Source: Lineus longissimus | Lineage: Eukaryota; Nemertea; Pilidiophora; Heteronemertea; Lineidae | Assembly (NCBI RefSeq): GCF_910592395.1 | Contig: NC_088310.1 | Span: 15,695,501-15,759,500 of the forward strand | DNA: 64,000 bases | Reading direction: 5' to 3' | The DNA's letters: not shown here | Text below: more model-generated notes on this DNA | What the model was told of the DNA's origin: nothing | What the model saw: the letters and a program-made list of their open reading frames with translations, nothing else | Databases searched by the model: none | Position numbering within the stretch: position 1 is the stretch's first letter

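Overview
The window is nuclear DNA of an animal, most likely a marine invertebrate. The coding exons are short, obey GT-AG splicing and are spread over 60 kb. About half of the non-coding sequence is recognisable mobile-element DNA: Ty3/gypsy, BEL/Pao, L2-like LINE ends, Tc1/mariner, piggyBac, MITEs and tRNA-derived repeats. I cannot name the species from sequence alone.

One host gene occupies almost the whole window on the minus strand, from beyond the right edge to position 4362. I assembled 18 exons by splice sites and reading phase. Exons 2-18 give 698 codons with no phase conflict. They encode a two-repeat voltage-gated cation channel of the two-pore channel (TPC) type: repeat I S1-S6, a cytosolic linker with one degenerate and one canonical EF-hand, then repeat II S1-S6. 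It differs from familiar animal TPCs in three ways: a Glu in filter I (TTEN), TTSN in filter II, and a canonical EF-hand loop of the kind known in plant TPC1. Exon 1 is a long acidic/Ser-rich N-terminal extension with 93-bp tandem repeats that run off the right edge. The C-terminal end after exon 18 was not found.

Layout, left to right. 1-1326: an open GC-rich minus frame, probably part of another retroelement gag, full of the word CCGGAA. 2560-4271: a non-autonomous element with inverted ends and internal ~310-bp units. 4362-28136: channel exons 18 to 6, with introns holding terminal-hairpin repeats, a foldback element with two divergent tRNA-like modules, an L2-like relic, and a Tc1/mariner copy inserted in a dimeric minisatellite beside the EF-hand exon. 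28137-43506: a 15.4-kb intron with hairpin and MITE sequences and an 8-kb Ty3/gypsy element (33854-41850) that landed in a LINE relic. 43580-58630: a 15-kb intron with a tandem-repeat element (43746-45942), a piggyBac MITE, a 9-kb BEL/Pao element (47523-56592) and an L2-like 3' end. 58631-64000: exons 4 to 1 with more of the same repeats.

Both LTR elements carry in-frame stops or frameshifts and look non-functional, but their LTRs and target-site duplications are well preserved, so the insertions are fairly recent. The gypsy element has an extra C2H2 zinc-finger ORF after pol and a 12-residue tandem repeat in Gag. Several unrelated-looking repeat families share one plan (complementary ends, GACGG-rich stretch, 3' end near AAAAATG), which may be the least described feature here.
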